A stretch of DNA of 64,000 bases. Source: Lachnospiraceae bacterium (GTDB taxonomy: Bacteria > Bacillota > Clostridia > Lachnospirales > Lachnospiraceae). The translations under genes and the position numbers were made by a program. The stretch is taken from assembly GCA_017617545.1 (NCBI GenBank), contig JAFZVZ010000044.1, forward strand, positions 124,001 to 188,000. Reading direction: 5' to 3'. Under the pieces are notes generated by a model that ran no database searches, had not been told where the DNA came from, and saw only the letters and a list, made by a program, of their open reading frames with translations. Shown one piece after another: positions 17,116 to 26,004 of this stretch (the stretch's first letter is position 1; the number at the start of each line of letters is the position of its first letter).

Positions 17116-18570
17116 ATGAAAAGAAAAACGTTGTTGTGTATTGTGGTTGGATTGATGCTTTTGCTTTTCGTCGGATGCGAACGGAATCGCGAAGAGAAAG
17201 AGACGAAGCAGCGTCTGAGCGGGTTTGATTTTACGAAGTATGTGTACGATGAAAAAACGGAACAGATGAACTCGGTGATGACCGGAACCCAGGAATATGA
17301 TACCGAGGGTAGGTTGACCCGGCTGTCATGCGAGGCGGAGAAGGATTACCGTGCGGATTACAGGTTCGAATATGACGATTTAGGTCGGATTGCCGTTCTG
17401 AACGCAAAGGAACAGTCTGACAAGACAAGTGTTACAATCACCCAGTTATGCTATACATATTACAAAGACACGGATGTCATTGTGCGTTGCGAAAAAGAGC
17501 ATACATTTCGTTGGATTGACGATGATCTGGGGGAAAATGAGATATCACATGTGTATACTCTGGAAAATGAAATTGCTTTTGACGGCGAGATCATCGGAAG
17601 CAAGTATATTGGGGACGATGAAACGATTGTATTGGCCGAATATGATCCCGACGCGCGGAAAGTAACAAATTACTATGATATCACCAGCCGGAGGGCGAGT
17701 TCGTACACTGTTTACATTGATTCAACTAACCCGACCATCACAAAAGGGGAAATCGTATCAGAGAGTTTTTATGATGAAAACGGGAAACGGCTTCGGACGG
17801 AATACCCGGGCGGGGACAGATGGGAATACTTTTATGACGATGCTACGGGGGCGTTATCAGAGGTTTATTCGTATGATTCGGATGGATTAGTTACGAGTAC
17901 GTTCCGCTTTGATGAAAAGGGAAGGGAAATATACTATGAAAGGGAAATGCCCTTCTGGTACGAGCTTGATGAACTGAATTATTCGAAATTGGTGACAGAA
18001 ACAAGTTGGGAGGAGAATTCCGATGTTCCCGGCGGGGTTGTCAAGGACGAAAAAGAGTTTGGGAAAAGAGCGGACGGTACGATGGAATTAATCTCGGAAT
18101 GCAGATCCCTGAAAATGCCGTATGATCCGAGACAAAGAATTGAGGAGCAGATGTTTCAGGATGGTGAAACGTGGTGGGGGTACCTGGATTTTTGGAAGAG
18201 TTTGCTGGATGGGTACTGGGTATATATCAGTGATACAAATTCATTAGGGGCTGATTATGAAAACGGACGGTACTTTACATACGCGGAATATGAAAATGCG
18301 GACTACATTTTCAATGATAACAAGAACGTACAGTACCTTGACGGGGTTGCTGCATCAAAGATGGCTGCGGAATTTTCCGGGGATGTCATGAAATGTACCG
18401 TGAAGGGAAAGCTTCCGTCACCGGACAGCAAAGAATATAAGACCACCGCTGTATTGGAATACGATGAATACGGAAACATTAAGAGAAAGATCTCATACGG
18501 GGAACAGGGCGGGATCGTTGCTTACGAGTATGAGTACGAGTACCGGTTCTACGATGAAACCGGTGAATGA
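17116..18570 (+). CDS. YD-repeat (RHS-like) lipoprotein
   Basis: A 484-aa lipoprotein with signal peptide and lipobox (LLLFVGC, Cys21). The mature part holds several YD-type repeats such as YDTEGRLTRLSC, YDDLGRIAVLNA, YDENGKRLRTEY, FDEKGREIYYER and YDEYGNIKRKIS. These build beta-sheet shells in RHS proteins and cell-surface carbohydrate-binding proteins. There is no toxin-like C-terminus or peptidase motif. GAGGGGGAC precedes the ATG. The gene is more AT-rich than its neighbours, which may mean recent acquisition. Function is unknown. Confidence 0.75.
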   Translation: MKRKTLLCIVVGLMLLLFVGCERNREEKETKQRLSGFDFTKYVYDEKTEQMNSVMTGTQEYDTEGRLTRLSCEAEKDYRADYRFEYDDLGRIAVLNAKEQSDKTSVTITQLCYTYYKDTDVIVRCEKEHTFRWIDDDLGENEISHVYTLENEIAFDGEIIGSKYIGDDETIVLAEYDPDARKVTNYYDITSRRASSYTVYIDSTNPTITKGEIVSESFYDENGKRLRTEYPGGDRWEYFYDDATGALSEVYSYDSDGLVTSTFRFDEKGREIYYEREMPFWYELDELNYSKLVTETSWEENSDVPGGVVKDEKEFGKRADGTMELISECRSLKMPYDPRQRIEEQMFQDGETWWGYLDFWKSLLDGYWVYISDTNSLGADYENGRYFTYAEYENADYIFNDNKNVQYLDGVAASKMAAEFSGDVMKCTVKGKLPSPDSKEYKTTAVLEYDEYGNIKRKISYGEQGGIVAYEYEYEYRFYDETGE

Positions 18571-18588
18571 GTGAGACCCGGTTTGTCA
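18557..18588 (+). terminator. Terminator overlapping the stop of the YD-repeat gene
   Basis: AAACCGG (18557-18563) pairs with CCGGTTT (18578-18584), followed by GTCATTTT. The stem includes the last codons and stop region of the gene. Confidence 0.55.
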
Positions 18589-18605
18589 TTTTGAGTGAAA
18601 GAAGA

Positions 18606-18639
18606 AAGCGCTGCCCGGTGCATGCATCGGACAGCGCTT
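18606..18639 (-). terminator. Probable terminator of the rqcH-PHP operon
   Basis: AAGCGCTG (18606-18613) pairs with CAGCGCTT (18632-18639). Read on the - strand it is followed by a pyrimidine-rich tract (CTTTCTTC). It lies 6 bases after the - strand gene. Confidence 0.5.
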
Positions 18640-18645
18640 GTTGAT

Positions 18646-19464
18646 TCAGAACTTGTGGAACTTCGGTACGCCCCCGGAAAATGTCGCGTACTCCGTAAAG
18701 CCGATCTCTCGCAGCATGGCTTCCGCCCTGTCGAAGTCGGCGGCGACATGCTCGGCGTAGTGGGCATCGGATGCGATGGTGATCAACCGGCCGCCCAGCT
18801 CGTAATAGCGTGCTGCGATCGCGGCGGAGGGATTGGTCTCCGGGTAGTTCCTGCGAAGAGAGCCCGTGTTGATCTCAAGGCCGATGTCGCGGCGAAGAAG
18901 TGTCTGCAGGATGGCGTCGACGGCATCCTGCATTTTCCGTATATGCACGCGCTTGCCCTTCGGAACATAGCGCATCAGGTAATCCAGGTGGCCGCAGACA
19001 TGAAAGCCGCTGTAGTGCTCCATGTTCCACAGCTCGGCTTCGAAGTAGCGAAGCATCCCTTTTGTTCCGGTAAAGTTGTCCCAATATCCGGGATAGTAGG
19101 GGTCGATGTGTTCAAGACAGTGCGTGGAACCGATGACGAAGTCAAAGGGATAATCCTTGAGCAGCTTTTCGTAAAATGCCGTCACGGGCTCAACCACATC
19201 CGGTTCATCCCTGAGACCGAGTTCGACGCCAATCTTTACATCAATGCGGCCTTTCCATTGTTCTTTGAGTTTGCTCATCGTTGCCCAATACTTCTTGGGG
19301 TCGAAAAGAAACTGTGTATTGTCCATCGGAAAGAGATAGTCCATGTGATCCGTGAAGCAGTAGGTCGTCAGCCCGCGCGCATAGGCGCTTTCGAGCATCG
19401 CTTCCGGCTCGGCGTCACTGTCCGTGGAAAAGTTTGTGTGCGTGTGCATGTCTGCAAATATCAT
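18646..19464 (-). CDS. PHP-domain histidinol-phosphatase-type hydrolase (HisK family)
   Basis: The 272-aa protein is a PHP-fold metallo-phosphoesterase. The metal-binding start DMHTHTNFSTDSD, the CFTDHMDYLFP segment, IGSTHCLEHID, FHVCGHLDYLMRY, GLEINTGSLR and the final ASDAHYAEHVA are all in family order. Such enzymes remove phosphate from histidinol phosphate, but many relatives act on other phosphates, and no other his gene is seen here. The start is set at 19464 because AGGAGG lies 8 bases upstream; the in-frame ATG before it includes that site. It follows rqcH by 23 bases in one operon. Confidence 0.88.
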   Translation of the reverse strand: MIFADMHTHTNFSTDSDAEPEAMLESAYARGLTTYCFTDHMDYLFPMDNTQFLFDPKKYWATMSKLKEQWKGRIDVKIGVELGLRDEPDVVEPVTAFYEKLLKDYPFDFVIGSTHCLEHIDPYYPGYWDNFTGTKGMLRYFEAELWNMEHYSGFHVCGHLDYLMRYVPKGKRVHIRKMQDAVDAILQTLLRRDIGLEINTGSLRRNYPETNPSAAIAARYYELGGRLITIASDAHYAEHVAADFDRAEAMLREIGFTEYATFSGGVPKFHKF

Positions 19465-19487
19465 GCAATCAGCCTCCTGCAAATGGT

Positions 19488-21245
19488 TTAATCCTTAACC
19501 AGCAGCTCCGCGTGTTCCGCGGGCGTGGCCACCAGCGAGAAGTTGGTGTAGTAGACGACAAAGCCGGGCTTTGCGCCGGCGGGCTTCTTCACATGCTTCT
19601 TCTGGATGTAGTCGATCTCCACCTTCTGCGCGTCGCGATTTTTCGAATAATACGCGGCGAGAGAGCCGGCAAGCTCGAATACGGCATCCGGAACCTCGGC
19701 GCCGCCGGAGCGGACGAGCACGTGCGAGCCGGGGATGCCCTTGGCGTGGAACCACCAGTCGTTCGCGGCCGCAAAATGATGCGTGAGTTCTTCGTTCTGG
19801 TAGTTGTTGCGCCCGACGTAGATGTCGAACCCGTCGGCGGTGCGGTAGTGGTACGGGCGGCTCGTCATTTTCCGCGAAGCGCGGCGGTCGGAACCGTTTT
19901 TATGGAACTTCAGGTATCCGCAGTCCGTGAGCTCGCGGCGGATGTCCGCAAGGTCGGCTTCGTCCGCGGCAAACTCGAGAGATTCACGCACGGACTCGAG
20001 GTGCGCGAGTTCCTCACGGCTCTCGGTGATATGCGAGGCGAGCGCCTCACCGGTGCGCTTCAGTTTGCTGTATCGCTCATAGTAGCGCTTGGCGTTATCC
20101 ATGATCGAGAGCGTCGGGTCGAGCGCGATCGTGATCTCGGTATCGTCGTAGTAGTTCGTGCACGTGAACGACTCGGAGCCGGACACGGCGCTGTATCCGT
20201 AGGTCGTCAGCAGCTCGCCGCAGATGCGGAAGCGGTCCTTCTTCTCCGTGTCGGCGAACTGTTTCTCCTGCAGATCAAGCTTCTTGGCGACACGCTCGAT
20301 CGCGGTCTGCACCGTGCGGCGCAGCTCGGCCGATTTCTGGCGGATGCGGGTCGCGGCTTCCTTCGTCTCGTAGTAGTAGAGCAGAAGCTCGCTCATGGAT
20401 TCGAACGTTTTCGATTCATACTTCGGAAAATCGGTGTACACCGTGAGCGGTAACGCCGCAAACTCCGCGGGGATGCCGCCTTGGAGCACGCACATCGGCG
20501 CGAAGGCTCCTTCCGTCACAGTATCCCGAAGCCATGTCAGAGCATCCCCGAGACGCTCGAACGCCTCGTCGTCGCACTCCGCGATATCGGTGACACTGTC
20601 AAGTCCTGCGCGGTGCGTTAGTTCATTGGCGATCACGGGGCTGATTCCGGTGATTGTCGTGTAGATCGCCCTGCGGAGGTCGCCCGTGCAAGCGCGCACG
20701 GCGGTGACCAGATCATCGACCGCCTCGTTTCGGAATGAGTGCTTGTCCGCGGTGTTCGGGATGAAGTATGCGCGTCCGGGGAGAACCTCACGCACCGAGC
20801 TGACCATCGCGGAGACGCGCTTGATGCTGTCGATGACCGTCTCGCTGTCGTCGCAGAAGATAATGTTCGAGTGCTTGCCCATCAGCTCGATGATGAGCCA
20901 TTTGACGCGGGTGTCGCCCATCTCGTCGAGGTGCTCGATCTTGATGCGGATGATGCGCTCGAGATCGGGCTGTTCCACCGAGAGGATGCGCGCGCTGTTT
21001 AAGTGCTTCCGAAGCAGCATGCAGAAGTTCGGCGCCGTCAGCGGCGAGGGGCGGTTGTCCGGGATCAGGCACGCGAGCGGAAGTGACGCGCTCGCGGAGA
21101 GATGCAGCCGGTAGGTGTCATAGTTTTTTATCGTCAGAAGAAGCTCGTCGGGTTCGGGCTGCGCGATCTTGGTGATCCGCCCGCCGACCAGCGTCTGTTG
21201 CCATTCGTGTACAAGGCAGGAAACGGTGATTCCGTCGAGAGCCAT
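19488..21245 (-). CDS. rqcH: RqcH/NFACT ribosome-quality-control factor
   Basis: RqcH binds stalled 50S subunits and adds alanine tails that mark unfinished proteins for decay. The 585-aa protein has an N-terminal NFACT-N domain (MALDGITVSCLVHEWQQTLV, GGRITKI), a coiled-coil middle (about 270-430), and a C-terminal NFACT-R domain with GFDIYVGRNNYQNEEL, HFAAANDWWFHAKGIPGSHV and VEIDYIQKKHVKKPAGAKPG. It was formerly annotated as fibronectin-binding protein. The start at 21245 follows GTGAGGA; the open frame extends further upstream but without a ribosome binding site. Confidence 0.95.
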   Translation of the reverse strand: MALDGITVSCLVHEWQQTLVGGRITKIAQPEPDELLLTIKNYDTYRLHLSASASLPLACLIPDNRPSPLTAPNFCMLLRKHLNSARILSVEQPDLERIIRIKIEHLDEMGDTRVKWLIIELMGKHSNIIFCDDSETVIDSIKRVSAMVSSVREVLPGRAYFIPNTADKHSFRNEAVDDLVTAVRACTGDLRRAIYTTITGISPVIANELTHRAGLDSVTDIAECDDEAFERLGDALTWLRDTVTEGAFAPMCVLQGGIPAEFAALPLTVYTDFPKYESKTFESMSELLLYYYETKEAATRIRQKSAELRRTVQTAIERVAKKLDLQEKQFADTEKKDRFRICGELLTTYGYSAVSGSESFTCTNYYDDTEITIALDPTLSIMDNAKRYYERYSKLKRTGEALASHITESREELAHLESVRESLEFAADEADLADIRRELTDCGYLKFHKNGSDRRASRKMTSRPYHYRTADGFDIYVGRNNYQNEELTHHFAAANDWWFHAKGIPGSHVLVRSGGAEVPDAVFELAGSLAAYYSKNRDAQKVEIDYIQKKHVKKPAGAKPGFVVYYTNFSLVATPAEHAELLVKD

Positions 21246-21342
21246 AGGATATTCCTCACATCGTATAAATATCTCGCCGCAAAATGAAAAGCATTTTACG
21301 TAAGACGCGCGCAGTACTACCTGCAGTGGTGTCTTCCCCCGA

Positions 21343-21371
21343 AGTATACCACAATTTGTTTGACATTGCCA
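21343..21371 (-). promoter_or_regulatory. Candidate rqcH promoter
   Basis: On the - strand TGGCAA, 17-bp spacer, TATACT. The -35 matches consensus weakly. It overlaps the divergent + strand promoter at 21360-21388, so the two cannot be used at the same time. Confidence 0.4.
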
Positions 21372-21388
21372 CGGGAAAAACATATAAT
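21360..21388 (+). promoter_or_regulatory. Strong promoter of the rhomboid-like gene
   Basis: A perfect consensus: TTGACA (21360-21365), 17-bp spacer, TATAAT (21383-21388). Confidence 0.9.
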
Positions 21389-21479
21389 AGAAATGATTGA
21401 ATTTTAGTGAAACGGCGCTGCCGGACACGGTCAAAACGGGTCTTCGGCAAGGGGGAGCGCCGAAGGAGAGCGGAAGGCA

Positions 21480-22421
21480 ATGATCAACAAATTAGAACGC
21501 AAATTCGGACGCTACGCGATCAAGGGACTGATGAAGTACATCGTGCTTCTGTACGGACTTGGCCTCATCATGTTCTTCGTGAGTCCGCAATTCTATTATA
21601 ACTGGCTGGCACTCGATATCGAGAAGACATTCCTGCATTTTCAGCTGTGGAGACTGATCACGTTTCTGATCCAGCCGATCGAGCAGAACAACATTTTCTT
21701 CGTGCTGATCACGATGTATCTGTATTACTTTATCGGCAATATGCTGGAGATGAAGTGGGGCAGCTTCCGGTTCAACCTGTTTTATTTTTCGGGAGTGCTC
21801 TTCAACATTCTCATGTGTGTTGTGGTGTACCTGTTCATGCTGATCGTGTACGGGACGGGAATCTCGGTTCCGGTCAGCCTGGAGTACATCAACCTGGCAA
21901 TGCTCTTCGCGTTTGCGGTGGAGTTCGGTGACGTCCAGATGCTTTTGTTTTTCGTCATCCCGATCAAGGTCAAGTACCTGGGAATGTTCGTGGCGGCGAT
22001 GTACGGATACGCGTTTATATCCGTGTTCATCAAGGAAAACTTCATGAGCTTCCTCTACCTGTTCATCCCGTTCGTGATCGGCATCATGAACTTCCTCATT
22101 TTCTGGTTTGTCACCAGGAAAGCGAGAAGAGCGCATAAGAGGACCGTGGCGGATATGCGCCGGCGGTACATGTACATGCAGGGCGTGAGGACCGGAGAGC
22201 GCGAGGGAACCGTTGTCAACCAGGCCGCGGGTCGCAAGGTCATCACGAGACATCGCTGCGCGGTGTGCGGGCGCACGGAACTGGACGACGATATGCTGGA
22301 GTTCCGCTTCTGCTCCAAGTGTGAGGGCAACTACGAGTACTGCATGGATCACCTCTACACGCACACGCATGTGGTGCGGGAGAAGACCGGTTCGGGGAGT
22401 GTCGATGAGAAATCGGAGTGA
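21480..22421 (+). CDS. Rhomboid/derlin-like membrane protein with C-terminal Cys cluster
   Basis: The 313-aa protein has about six membrane helices (about residues 18-215) in a rhomboid-like layout, including the LWRLITFLI entry segment and MYLYYFIGNMLEMKWG. The GxSG catalytic serine of active rhomboids is not seen, so it resembles inactive derlin-type members. After an Arg/Lys-rich stretch the tail has CAVC (260-263), FCSKC (278-281) and YCMDH, a probable zinc-binding module in the cytoplasm. AAGGAGAGCGGAAGGCA precedes the ATG. Its partner or client proteins are unknown. Strong promoter upstream suggests steady expression. Confidence 0.65.
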   Translation: MINKLERKFGRYAIKGLMKYIVLLYGLGLIMFFVSPQFYYNWLALDIEKTFLHFQLWRLITFLIQPIEQNNIFFVLITMYLYYFIGNMLEMKWGSFRFNLFYFSGVLFNILMCVVVYLFMLIVYGTGISVPVSLEYINLAMLFAFAVEFGDVQMLLFFVIPIKVKYLGMFVAAMYGYAFISVFIKENFMSFLYLFIPFVIGIMNFLIFWFVTRKARRAHKRTVADMRRRYMYMQGVRTGEREGTVVNQAAGRKVITRHRCAVCGRTELDDDMLEFRFCSKCEGNYEYCMDHLYTHTHVVREKTGSGSVDEKSE

Positions 22422-22472
22422 CGGCCGCGGACCGCATAATAAAGACTATACGTTTGGAGACTGAGCAACAGT

Positions 22473-23861
22473 ATGAGTATTAAGAGCATCGAGCGACGTT
22501 TGTGCAGCTCGTTTTACGATATGGCATGGCTGAACCTCTCCGCGGGGATTGAGAATCTTCCGGAGATCGCCCCGGACAAGGACGGCTTCGGGACACTCAC
22601 GGAGGACTTCCGGAAGCAGTTCCTCACCGAGGGAAGGGCGCTCACGGAAGCATTTGCGTCCGGTGACCGGGAAGCGGTTTCCGCCGGCACGGAGAAGATC
22701 CTCGCGCTGCGTGCGCTGATCGCCGCGGTTGCGGAGGAACTGACGCGGTACCGCGCGGAGGGAAGACTTCTTCGAAACGTGCTTCTCCGCCGCGAGGCAG
22801 TCGGGTTGTCCTCGGGACCGGTCAATGTCGAGGACGAGGTGCGTGAACTTCTCGGGAAAATGTTCGCAAGCGACGATCCGATGATCACAAACCTTCGGAT
22901 CCGTTCGATGGTAGCGGCGTTTCCGGCGCGCATGACGAGATCGAGTTTTTACGACCGGATCGCCGGGTATCTCTCCCTGTACAACGGACAGGAGGACGGT
23001 GACGGTCTGGATGCGTTTGTGTACCGTCTTCGCAGTGCGGCAGCGGTGCGCGGCAATGTCGCGGAGGTTTCCGCTGCAGAGAAGACGTCATTCCTTGATC
23101 CGCTGTTGCAGCCCGCGAGAGATGCGGTGTGCGTCACCGTGGCCGAGGGCACGGTCACGACGGACAATGCCATCAAAACTCCCGAGGAAGTGACGGCGAT
23201 CGCAGACAGGCTCGGCGAGACCAACGCCGGGATCGATACGGCGATCGGTGAGCTGGAGAGCATTACGAGATGCATCAACTCGATCGCGGCGATCGGACTT
23301 TTGAGCGGAATGGAGCCCGATCCTGAGGAGACTTCCTCCGTTGTCGGAGATGTGCGTCCTGCGGTTATCGCGCAGCTTGACAAGGCTGCGGACGCGGACG
23401 TGGATGCTGCGGAATACGAGAGCGCGACGGCGCGCGCCCACGCGGCGATGGAGACATATTTTGAGCCGCTGTCCGTGCTCATGGAGACGGAGACCGGGCG
23501 GTTGCAGGCTGAGATCGATAAGATGGATGATGAAGCGGCGGAAGTTTATATTCCGGTGATGAAGGCAGCGCGCCTGATGTCGACATCGGCATTTGCCTCA
23601 CTGGAACATACACCCGCGGTGCCGGTAACGCCGGAGCGCGTGGACAGCTGCCGTGAGGAGCTGAACCGGGAGTTCGACGCGTGCTTCGCGGGACAGCCGA
23701 AGGCGATGGTGCGGGAGATCATGGCGGCGGTTCTAGCCGAGCTGCCGGTTTGGTTTGACAGCCGTACCGAGGTGATGGAATACATGCTGCAGTCGCTGCG
23801 CGGTTGCCGCACGGATGGGGAGCGCAGGTTTGCCATCCGGTTGCTTCGGGCAGCACTGTGA
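22473..23861 (+). CDS. Uncharacterised helical protein, 462 aa
   Basis: No family is recognised. The protein is soluble with no signal peptide or membrane helix. It is rich in Ala, Glu and Arg and reads as almost entirely helical (AEELTRYRAEGRLLRNVLLRR; AAALRRR-type runs on other strands are shadows). It contains few Cys and no nucleotide-binding motif. It is followed after 11 bases by the small gene at 23873 and seems co-transcribed with the membrane protein upstream (51-base gap). The position before the DUF2953-gerW pair matches where other clostridia often carry scpA-scpB, but this is not ScpA by sequence. Confidence 0.65.
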   Translation: MSIKSIERRLCSSFYDMAWLNLSAGIENLPEIAPDKDGFGTLTEDFRKQFLTEGRALTEAFASGDREAVSAGTEKILALRALIAAVAEELTRYRAEGRLLRNVLLRREAVGLSSGPVNVEDEVRELLGKMFASDDPMITNLRIRSMVAAFPARMTRSSFYDRIAGYLSLYNGQEDGDGLDAFVYRLRSAAAVRGNVAEVSAAEKTSFLDPLLQPARDAVCVTVAEGTVTTDNAIKTPEEVTAIADRLGETNAGIDTAIGELESITRCINSIAAIGLLSGMEPDPEETSSVVGDVRPAVIAQLDKAADADVDAAEYESATARAHAAMETYFEPLSVLMETETGRLQAEIDKMDDEAAEVYIPVMKAARLMSTSAFASLEHTPAVPVTPERVDSCREELNREFDACFAGQPKAMVREIMAAVLAELPVWFDSRTEVMEYMLQSLRGCRTDGERRFAIRLLRAAL

Positions 23862-23872
23862 TCGGGTGAGAT

Positions 23873-24163
23873 ATGCTGAAACTTGCTGAGAAAATCCAAT
23901 CGATTCCGGACGAGGCGCAGGAACTCGGTGCCATGATCCGCGCGGTGCGAAAGAGCCGCGGCGGAGATGGGGTATACTGTGTGATGCGCTCGGAGACCAC
24001 GCAGGGGCTGATGGAGATCACTCCTCTGATCTACGCGCGGATGGAGGCAAAGCAGCATGATATCGAGATCATCGGTCTTGCGCGCAGCAAGACGAACGCA
24101 CTGGAGCTGGTGCGGCAGATGGTCGATGAGATGGCGAAGAACGGTGAATTTTCCGCGCAGTGA
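23873..24163 (+). CDS. Uncharacterised small protein, 96 aa
   Basis: A small soluble protein of mixed alpha/beta appearance (DGVYCVMRSETTQGLMEITP, then DIEIIGLARSKTNALELV). No family is recognised. It follows the 462-aa unknown gene by 11 bases, starting after GGGTGAGAT, so it is probably translationally coupled to it. Reality is supported by codon pattern and tight spacing only. Confidence 0.6.
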   Translation: MLKLAEKIQSIPDEAQELGAMIRAVRKSRGGDGVYCVMRSETTQGLMEITPLIYARMEAKQHDIEIIGLARSKTNALELVRQMVDEMAKNGEFSAQ

Positions 24164-24244
24164 GACTGAACAGGATCCTCTGCGGAGGGAAGAGCCGGAT
24201 GCAGCGAATGCATCGGATACAGATCAGGAAAGCAGGAGGCAGGG

Positions 24245-25381
24245 ATGGGAGTTGTATTGCTGATTTTGAAAATCCTCGGAATCACGATCCTGTGCATCCT
24301 CGGACTTGTGCTCCTGATCCTTGCACTTGTGTTGTTCGTGCCGATCCGCTATCGGGCAAAGGGCAATATCGAGTCGAAGGAAAAGCACTCCGGGACAGTG
24401 TGCGTGCACTGGCTTCTGCACGCGATCGATATAAAGATCATCGACGATCCCGAGACGAAGACAGTATCAAAGAAAATCCGTATCCTCGGACTGTTCGGAA
24501 AGAAGATGGATTCAGTGATCTTCCCCTCCGAAAAGGACAATGACGGGGACGAAGACGAGGATGAGGAAACCGCGGTGAGCGGTGAAACGAAGCCGGAGGA
24601 AAGGGAAGACCAAACCGTGAGCACGGCCGCGGAAGCGACGCAGGCGGATACGGCGGAAACCACGGCGGAACCGGAGCAGAAGGAAGACGGTTCTCAAGCT
24701 GACAAGCCCGCAACGAAGCCGGCGGAAGATAAAAAGGACGAGGCAAAGCCTGCGGAGGACAAGAAGGACGAGGCAGGCAAGCCGGCTGAGGATAACAAAG
24801 ACGAAGCGGGAGACAAGCCCGCGGGGGATAACGAGGACGAGACCGAAGGAATGTTGTCTGAGGAAGAGGCTTCCGCGGACAAGCCGAAGAAACGCTCCAT
24901 CGGAGAGCGGATCGAGGATCTGAAGGAAACGGTGTCCTGTGTGCTGGAGCTGTTCTCGAGACGCAAGGATCTGCTGAAGGAGTATTTTACGAAGAAGTCC
25001 ACAAAGGCGGCCATCGGAAAACTCTGGAAGACGGTGCTGTGGCTTTTGAAGACGATCGCGCCGAGAAAGGGATATGCCGAGGTAACGTTCGGACTGAAGG
25101 ATCCCGAGATGACGGGCAAGGCATTTGCCGCGGCAGCGGCGCTGTATCCGTGGTACGGGGGCCACATTGATCTGTATCCCGATCTTGAGAAGGAGACGCT
25201 TCAGGGAGAGGGCGATATACGCGGAAGGCTCCGTCTGTGGGGCGTTGCCATCCGGGCGCTGAGCATCCTGTTTGACAAGAACATCAAGAAGGTGCGCAGG
25301 GAGTTCGAGATGGTCAAGGACAAGATGACAAGCACACCGGCGGAACTTAAGAAGATCATCAGGAAGGAAGACGCGGCATAG
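24245..25381 (+). CDS. DUF2953 domain protein (YtfI-like) with acidic/basic repeats
   Basis: The 378-aa protein begins with one membrane helix (about 4-32). The DUF2953 region includes FVPIRYRAKGNIESK and, at the C-terminus, YAEVTFGLKDPEMTGKAFAAAAALYPW and a final basic helix. Between them lies a long charged linker (about 95-215) with tandem copies of a KPAEDKKDEA-like decapeptide. In Bacillus the homologue ytfI lies next to gerW (ytfJ) and is expressed in sporulation; the same pair is here, 80 bases apart. GGAGGCAGGG precedes the ATG. Biochemical function is unknown. Confidence 0.8.
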   Translation: MGVVLLILKILGITILCILGLVLLILALVLFVPIRYRAKGNIESKEKHSGTVCVHWLLHAIDIKIIDDPETKTVSKKIRILGLFGKKMDSVIFPSEKDNDGDEDEDEETAVSGETKPEEREDQTVSTAAEATQADTAETTAEPEQKEDGSQADKPATKPAEDKKDEAKPAEDKKDEAGKPAEDNKDEAGDKPAGDNEDETEGMLSEEEASADKPKKRSIGERIEDLKETVSCVLELFSRRKDLLKEYFTKKSTKAAIGKLWKTVLWLLKTIAPRKGYAEVTFGLKDPEMTGKAFAAAAALYPWYGGHIDLYPDLEKETLQGEGDIRGRLRLWGVAIRALSILFDKNIKKVRREFEMVKDKMTSTPAELKKIIRKEDAA

Positions 25382-25461
25382 GCCGCATGCAGGGGTTGGG
25401 AACCCAATATATTAAAGCGGCGGCCGGAACGGAGAAGAGGCGCGCGGAAAAGGAGAGAAAC

Positions 25462-25884
25462 ATGGCAGATGTGAATTTCAAGGAGACTGTACAGAACCTG
25501 TTAAACGGGATGGAGGGCTTTGTGTCCACGAAGAGCGTCGTCGGAGACGCGAAGGTTCTGGAGGACGGAACCGTGATCATTCCTTTGGTGGATGTATCCT
25601 TCGCCGTAGGCGCGGGCGCATTTAACAAGGAGGCGAAGAACCGCGCGACCGGCGCTATGGGCGGCAAAATGTCCCCGTGCGCGGTGCTGATCATCCGCGA
25701 CGGCAACACGCGCCTTGTCAGCATCAAGGATCAGGATACGATGTCCCGCATCTTTGAGATGCTGCCCGATGTGGCGGAGCGCGTAAAGGGCATGATCGGC
25801 AAGAAGAAAAAGGATGACGAGGTGCCCGAGGAGACGATCAATGAGATCGCCGACGAGCTTCTGCGGGAAGGCGAGGAGAAGTGA
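25462..25884 (+). CDS. gerW: GerW family sporulation protein (YtfJ)
   Basis: The 140-aa protein shows the GerW core: VNFKETVQNLLNGMEGFV, GTVIIPLVDVSFAVGAG and the Gly-rich segment before CAVLIIRDG. In Bacillus GerW is needed for spore cortex and germination by certain receptors. A Lys-rich stretch and an acidic tail end the protein. The start at 25462 follows AAAAGGAGAGAAAC. The pair with DUF2953 upstream suggests this species forms spores, or descends from spore formers. Confidence 0.9.
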   Translation: MADVNFKETVQNLLNGMEGFVSTKSVVGDAKVLEDGTVIIPLVDVSFAVGAGAFNKEAKNRATGAMGGKMSPCAVLIIRDGNTRLVSIKDQDTMSRIFEMLPDVAERVKGMIGKKKKDDEVPEETINEIADELLREGEEK

Positions 25885-26004
25885 TTCCTGAGCCCGTCCG
25901 GAGATGGATGACAACAAGATTGTTTTGGGAATGCCGGCTCGATCCGGCATTTTCCGATTATACGGTAAATGAAGGTGCCGACGAAGGTTGATGGGAGATA
26001 CGCG

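Noticed and set aside
24160-24543. 127-codon + strand frame overlapping the DUF2953 gene start
   Set aside because: It overlaps the well-supported DUF2953 start in another frame and looks like Arg/Asp-rich shadow sequence.
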